From the NCBI GenBank assembly GCA_002401185.1, contig NVSH01000014.1, positions 11,099 through 21,934 of the forward strand: a stretch of DNA of 10,836 nucleotides. Reading direction: 5' to 3'. Made by a program: the position numbers and the translations under genes. Shown here in pieces: positions 6,974 to 10,836 of the stretch (its first letter is position 1; each line of letters starts with the position of its first letter). A model generated the notes under the pieces. That model saw only the letters and a list, made by a program, of their open reading frames with translations, did not search any database and was not told the DNA's origin. This stretch comes from Gammaproteobacteria bacterium. Lineage in GTDB: Bacteria > Pseudomonadota > Gammaproteobacteria > SZUA-229.

Positions 6974-7870
6974 ATGTCTCACGAATTTCAATCCCTTCTG
7001 GATAACTACCAGAAACGTGTTAACGCCGCTTTAGATAAATACCTGCCTACAGAAGATCCGCCAGAACATAACCTTGCCAAAGCCATTCGCTATTCCGTTA
7101 TCGGTGGCGGTAAACGTATTCGCCCAGCGATGGTATACGCTGCCGGTGAAGCCATGGGCGTGTCCACTGACTTACTCGATATACCGGCCTGTGCTGTCGA
7201 GATGATCCACGCTTATTCCTTGATTCACGACGACCTGCCCGCGATGGATGACGACGATCTTCGCCGCGGCAAACCGACTTGCCACAAAGCCTTTGACGAA
7301 GCCACTGCCATGTTAGCCGGTGACGCCCTGCAAGCACTTTCCTATGAAATTTTAGCTAAAGATGACCACAGACAACTAACACCAGAACACCGCATTGATA
7401 TGTTAAGTCTGTTAACCGAAGCCAGTGGCGCATATGGTATGGCAGGTGGTCAGGCAATCGATTTAGCGTCCGTCGGCAAACAACTTACGCTCGACGAACT
7501 GGAGCATATGCATCAACTTAAAACCGGGGCTCTGATTCGCGCCAGTGTTCTGCTCGGCGGGCTCTGCAAACAGGATATAAGCAAAGAAGAAACCGAGATA
7601 CTGAGTAATTATTCACTCTGCATTGGTCTTTCATTTCAAATACAGGACGATATTCTTGATGTCATTAGCGACACGGAAACATTAGGCAAACCACAAGGCT
7701 CGGACGAAGCCCAGAAAAAACCGACCTTCCCAGCCATCATAGGATTAGCCAAATCGAAACAGCTGGCGCTGAAACAACATGAACGTGCCTTAAAACACCT
7801 TGAACCTTTGGATAAAAAAGCCGATAGTTTACGTCTACTGTCATCTTATATTGTCGAACGCCAGTTTTAA
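6974..7870 (+). CDS. ispA: Farnesyl diphosphate synthase (short-chain polyprenyl synthase)
   Basis: IspA condenses dimethylallyl diphosphate with two isopentenyl diphosphates to give farnesyl diphosphate, the precursor of quinone tails and undecaprenyl phosphate. At 298 residues it matches the E. coli enzyme (299). Visible motifs are GGGKRIRP (residues 44-51, substrate diphosphate binding), the first aspartate-rich motif DDLPAMDDDDLRRG starting at Asp86, and the second motif FQIQDDILD with Asp225, Asp226 and Asp229. The four-residue spacing DDxxxxD in the first motif and Tyr81 five residues before it fit a bacterial (type II) farnesyl synthase that stops at C15. Lys in HQLKTGALI is also present. 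It sits between xseB (5-base gap) and dxs (37-base gap), so these three genes are likely one transcript that supplies successive isoprenoid steps. Confidence 0.96.
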   Translation: MSHEFQSLLDNYQKRVNAALDKYLPTEDPPEHNLAKAIRYSVIGGGKRIRPAMVYAAGEAMGVSTDLLDIPACAVEMIHAYSLIHDDLPAMDDDDLRRGKPTCHKAFDEATAMLAGDALQALSYEILAKDDHRQLTPEHRIDMLSLLTEASGAYGMAGGQAIDLASVGKQLTLDELEHMHQLKTGALIRASVLLGGLCKQDISKEETEILSNYSLCIGLSFQIQDDILDVISDTETLGKPQGSDEAQKKPTFPAIIGLAKSKQLALKQHERALKHLEPLDKKADSLRLLSSYIVERQF

Positions 7871-7907
7871 GAACCCACACATCTAGCCAAACCGAAACCA
7901 TATACTC

Positions 7908-9791
7908 ATGCCACCCACCCATACAAACTGGCCACTGCTAGAGTCCATCGACTCACCCGCAGATGTTCGCAAACTTAACCAACAACAGCTAATTGAATTA
8001 TCACACCAGCTGCGATCCTTTTTGCTCGATACTGTGTCAACGACCGGCGGCCACCTGTCTGCCGGCCTGGGCACGATTGAACTCACCATCGCTTTACATC
8101 ACGTATTCAACACCCCTTACGATCGCATAACATGGGACGTCGGCCATCAGACCTACCCACATAAAATCCTGACGGGTCGTCGTGAAAAAATGTCCACCTT
8201 GCGTCAAAAAGACGGTATCGCCGGATTCCTAAAACGCAAAGAGAGTGAATACGACACCTTTGGCGCTGGCCATTCCAGCACATCAATCGCTGCTGCATTG
8301 GGCATGAGTATTGCCGCCAAACATAAAAACGAAAACCGACACTGTGTTGCAGTTATCGGCGATGGTGCGATGACCGCAGGCATGGCATTTGAAGCACTAA
8401 ATCATGCTGGCGACTGCGATGCTAACCTGTTGGTCATTCTCAATGACAATGATATGTCGATCTCACCTAATGTTGGTGCACTATCAAATCACCTTACCCG
8501 ACTGCTAAGCGGCGACTTATTTTCGACATTGCGTGAAGGTGGCAAAAAAGTTTTAGAAAATATTCCACCGGCGCTGGAATTAGCGCGTCGCACCGAAGAA
8601 CATGTAAAAGGCATGGTCACGCCGGGCACCTTATTCGAAGAACTGGGATTCCATTATTTTGGACCGATCGATGGCCATGATCTGGACACCTTAGTCCCCG
8701 TATTACAGAACATTAACCAGCAGACAGGACCGAGGCTGCTGCATATTAAAACCAAAAAAGGCAAAGGATACAGCCACGCCGAAGACGCACCGATTAAATA
8801 CCATGGCGTTAGTGCTTTTGACTTAAACACTGGAAAAACGCACGCCAGTACGAACGCTACCAAACCACCGCCAAGTTATACCGAAATTTTTGGCCAATGG
8901 TTATGTGATATGGCCGAGCAGGACGAACGGCTTATCGGCATTACTCCGGCAATGCGTGAAGGTTCTGGGCTCGTCGAATTTTCCAAACGTTTTCCCAAGC
9001 GTTATTTTGACGTTGGCATTGCTGAGCAACACGCGGTTACCTTAGCCGCAGGTATGGCATGTGAAAATTTAAAACCCGTGGTTGCAATCTACTCCACTTT
9101 TTTACAACGTGGTTATGACCAGCTGATTCACGATGTCGCCATACAAAACCTGCCTGTCGTTTTTGCCATCGACCGCGCAGGTATCGTCGGCGCAGATGGG
9201 CCGACACACACCGGTGCGTATGACATAAGCTTTTTACGCTGCATTCCCAACATGGTTGTCATGACACCTGCCGACGAAGCCGAATGTCGCGGCTTATTAA
9301 CCACCGCTTTTTTGCACGACGGACCCAGTGCCGTTCGTTACCCACGCGGCAGCGCGACCGGACTCACGTTACCCAAAACACTCGAAGCATTACCCTTCGG
9401 ACAGGCGAAACAAAAAAGACAGGGTAAAAAAGTCGCACTGCTAGTGTTTGGCACGCTGTTAGCCACAGCGATGGAAGTAGCTGAAGAGATTAACGCCAGT
9501 GTCTACAGCATGCGTTTTGTCAAACCACTGGATACTAAAACGATTAAAAATGCCATCGATCAACACGATCTACTGGTCACCATCGAAGATAACGCCATCG
9601 CAGGTGGTGCCGGCAGCAGTGTTTCTGAATACATTAATGCACAACATCTCAACACCCAGCTACTACACATCGGTTTTCCTGACGAATTTATCAACCATGG
9701 TCAACCCGGCGAGTTACACAGCGACTGGCAACTCGATAAATCCGGCATGCTAGCGACTATTCGTCTTCGGATTAAGGAATTGCTTATATAG
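7908..9791 (+). CDS. dxs: 1-deoxy-D-xylulose-5-phosphate synthase
   Basis: DXS is the thiamine-diphosphate enzyme that joins pyruvate and glyceraldehyde 3-phosphate in the first, flux-controlling step of the MEP isoprenoid pathway. The 627-residue length fits (E. coli 620). The N-terminus [15 protein letters not shown] is typical and supports the ATG at 7908, although no Shine-Dalgarno sequence precedes it. In order there are [43 protein letters not shown], the thiamine motif GDGAMTAG (from Gly151) completed by Asn at 179-181, and the transketolase-like pyrimidine domain with catalytic Glu373 in [33 protein letters not shown] and YPRGSATG follow, then the C-terminal transketolase domain (residues about 500-620) with [15 protein letters not shown]. 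Nothing suggests damage to the gene. Confidence 0.98.
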   Translation: MPPTHTNWPLLESIDSPADVRKLNQQQLIELSHQLRSFLLDTVSTTGGHLSAGLGTIELTIALHHVFNTPYDRITWDVGHQTYPHKILTGRREKMSTLRQKDGIAGFLKRKESEYDTFGAGHSSTSIAAALGMSIAAKHKNENRHCVAVIGDGAMTAGMAFEALNHAGDCDANLLVILNDNDMSISPNVGALSNHLTRLLSGDLFSTLREGGKKVLENIPPALELARRTEEHVKGMVTPGTLFEELGFHYFGPIDGHDLDTLVPVLQNINQQTGPRLLHIKTKKGKGYSHAEDAPIKYHGVSAFDLNTGKTHASTNATKPPPSYTEIFGQWLCDMAEQDERLIGITPAMREGSGLVEFSKRFPKRYFDVGIAEQHAVTLAAGMACENLKPVVAIYSTFLQRGYDQLIHDVAIQNLPVVFAIDRAGIVGADGPTHTGAYDISFLRCIPNMVVMTPADEAECRGLLTTAFLHDGPSAVRYPRGSATGLTLPKTLEALPFGQAKQKRQGKKVALLVFGTLLATAMEVAEEINASVYSMRFVKPLDTKTIKNAIDQHDLLVTIEDNAIAGGAGSSVSEYINAQHLNTQLLHIGFPDEFINHGQPGELHSDWQLDKSGMLATIRLRIKELLI

Positions 9792-9851
9792 TTAAAAAAA
9801 GCTAAAATCCCTACTGTTTTACTCAGGTATTATTTAGGCGCTACAACAACC

Positions 9852-10241
9852 ATGTCAAGAATGACCGCTCGCTATCAGCTTAAAGTCGTGACAGAATTCG
9901 CTTCAGCACATACGCTACGGAACTACCCCGGTGCATGTAGTCGAATGCATGGCCATAACTGGAAAGTGGAACTGGAAGCCGTTGCCAACCAACTCGATGA
10001 AGTCGGCATGGCAATCGATTTTAAAGTACTAAAAAATGCTGCCAATGACGTCGGCGATGAACTTGACCACCGCTACCTAAATGATCTTGAACCGTTTAAA
10101 GAGATTAACCCAACAGCAGAGAATATAGCGGCATATATGTACAAAGAAATTTCTGCAAGAATCAACAGTGACACCATTAAAGTGACTGCACTGACGATTT
10201 GGGAAACTGAACGCGCCTGCGTTCGCTATAGCGAAGAATAA
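9852..10241 (+). CDS. queD: 6-carboxy-5,6,7,8-tetrahydropterin synthase QueD
   Basis: QueD converts 7,8-dihydroneopterin triphosphate to 6-carboxytetrahydropterin, the first committed step toward preQ0 and queuosine in tRNA. The 129-residue protein belongs to the PTPS fold family. Zinc ligands are visible as His20 (FASAHTLRN) and His33/His35 (SRMHGHNW), with the catalytic Cys29 in PGACSRMH. Further marks are the DHRYLN segment, PTAENIA and the C-terminal WETERACVRY, whose Glu anchors the pterin ring. The spacing from Cys29 to His33 fits the QueD type rather than mammalian PTPS, though subfamily assignment is less sure than the fold. The 60-base gap after dxs holds no evident terminator, so it may be read through from the xseB-ispA-dxs transcript. 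folE2 follows 54 bases later and makes its substrate. Confidence 0.93.
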   Translation: MSRMTARYQLKVVTEFASAHTLRNYPGACSRMHGHNWKVELEAVANQLDEVGMAIDFKVLKNAANDVGDELDHRYLNDLEPFKEINPTAENIAAYMYKEISARINSDTIKVTALTIWETERACVRYSEE

Positions 10242-10260
10242 CAAGTAATTGAAAATAACG

Positions 10261-10277
10261 GTAATCGTTCAGATTAC
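10261..10277. repeat. Short inverted repeat between queD and folE2
   Basis: GTAATC and GATTAC form a perfect 6-base inverted repeat around a 5-base loop (GTTCA), 19 bases before the folE2 start. It has only two G-C pairs and no T-run follows, so it is not a terminator. It could be a small operator half-site pair or chance. Confidence 0.3.
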
Positions 10278-10295
10278 TAGTAAAGAGAAAAAATA

Positions 10296-10836
10296 ATGAC
10301 CGAGGTCCTGGAAAAAGAAGTGCAAACAAAAGAGAATAGAAAAACTAGTTCGCTGCCCGATGTTCAGAATTTACAGGACACGCGCGCGATTGCTATCAAC
10401 AAAGTGGGTATCAAAGATATCCGCCATCCTGTTCAGGTTAAAGACCGTACCGGTAAAGTCCAGCATACCATCGCTAATTTCAATATGTATGTTGACCTGC
10501 CCCATGAGTTTAAAGGCACACACATGTCGCGTTTTGTTGAGATTCTCAACAACCATGAATGGGAGATTACCCTCGATTCGTTCAAGGTCATGTTAACTGA
10601 GATGACCAGCTTGTTAGATGCCGAATGCGGCCATATCGAGATGAGTTTTCATTTCTTCATCAACAAGACCGCGCCTGCTTCTGGCGTAAGAAGCCTGCTT
10701 GATTACGAAGTGACCTTTATCGGTGAGCGCAGAGATAGTAAAAATATCATCAATATCAAAGTGGTGGTACCGGTTACCAGCCTATGCCCCTGCTCGAAAA
10801 AAATATCAGAACGTGGCGCGCACAACCAGCGTTCGC
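10296..10836 (+). CDS. folE2: GTP cyclohydrolase FolE2 (type IB), 3' end cut by window edge
   Basis: FolE2 is the metal-dependent type IB GTP cyclohydrolase, unrelated in detailed sequence to FolE, that makes 7,8-dihydroneopterin triphosphate from GTP for folate and queuosine synthesis. The window holds the first 180 codons; family members are about 260 to 310 residues. After a short variable N-terminus come [29 protein letters not shown] and [16 protein letters not shown]. The hallmark [21 protein letters not shown] region follows, with the metal-binding and catalytic Cys164 in LCPC. The ATG at 10296 is preceded by AAAGAGAAAA, a weak ribosome binding site. The frame is open to the last base with no stop. 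It follows queD in the same direction, and QueD uses its product. Some bacteria express FolE2 under zinc limitation, but no Zur-like operator is recognisable here. Confidence 0.96.
   Translation, partial: MTEVLEKEVQTKENRKTSSLPDVQNLQDTRAIAINKVGIKDIRHPVQVKDRTGKVQHTIANFNMYVDLPHEFKGTHMSRFVEILNNHEWEITLDSFKVMLTEMTSLLDAECGHIEMSFHFFINKTAPASGVRSLLDYEVTFIGERRDSKNIINIKVVVPVTSLCPCSKKISERGAHNQRS

Noticed and set aside
9828..9833. TATTAT as a -10 box for a queD promoter
   Set aside because: No acceptable -35 lies 16 to 18 bases upstream, and such hexamers are common in AT-rich gaps.
9792..9851. A preQ1 riboswitch before queD
   Set aside because: The 60-base gap lacks a clear stem with the A-rich tail and pseudoknot pairing that would mark a preQ1 aptamer.
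10360..10596. A plus-strand 78-codon frame near the right edge
   Set aside because: It is out of frame within folE2, whose own frame shows clear family motifs.

Overview
The window carries nine protein genes packed on both strands with short gaps. It reads as ordinary chromosome from a gammaproteobacterium, or possibly a betaproteobacterium. The evidence is the order xseB-ispA-dxs, a short PutA without the DNA-binding domain, YfcH-type SDR and RadA genes of proteobacterial type, and a roughly balanced base composition. No rRNA, tRNA, CRISPR array, insertion sequence or phage gene was seen. No gene-free stretch exceeds 300 bases; the longest is about 190 bases.

Left end (1-1296, + strand): the body and C-terminus of radA, cut by the window edge inside its N-terminal zinc finger. 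It faces a four-gene block on the minus strand (6545 down to 1355). In transcription order this block is a TIGR01777/YfcH-type SDR protein, a TetR-fold protein, the bifunctional proline catabolism enzyme PutA, and a small protein with an HDxxHx11E motif like that of the ubiquinone protein Coq4. Gaps are 24 to 27, 4 and 54 bases, so this looks like one operon. PutA passes electrons from proline to ubiquinone. The last gene has a Coq4 signature, and the TetR-fold gene shares features with COQ9, a ubiquinone protein that itself has a TetR fold. The block may therefore be a proline catabolism unit carrying quinone-related accessory proteins. This is the most interesting reading of the window and it remains a hypothesis.

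Right half (+ strand, 6738 onward): after a divergent promoter region come xseB (small subunit of exonuclease VII), ispA (farnesyl diphosphate synthase) and dxs (1-deoxy-D-xylulose-5-phosphate synthase). The last two are steps of isoprenoid synthesis, which supplies the tails of ubiquinone and undecaprenyl phosphate. Then follow queD (6-carboxytetrahydropterin synthase) and the 5' part of folE2 (GTP cyclohydrolase IB), which runs off the right edge. FolE2 makes dihydroneopterin triphosphate from GTP. QueD consumes that compound on the way to the modified tRNA base queuosine, and it is also the entry to folate.
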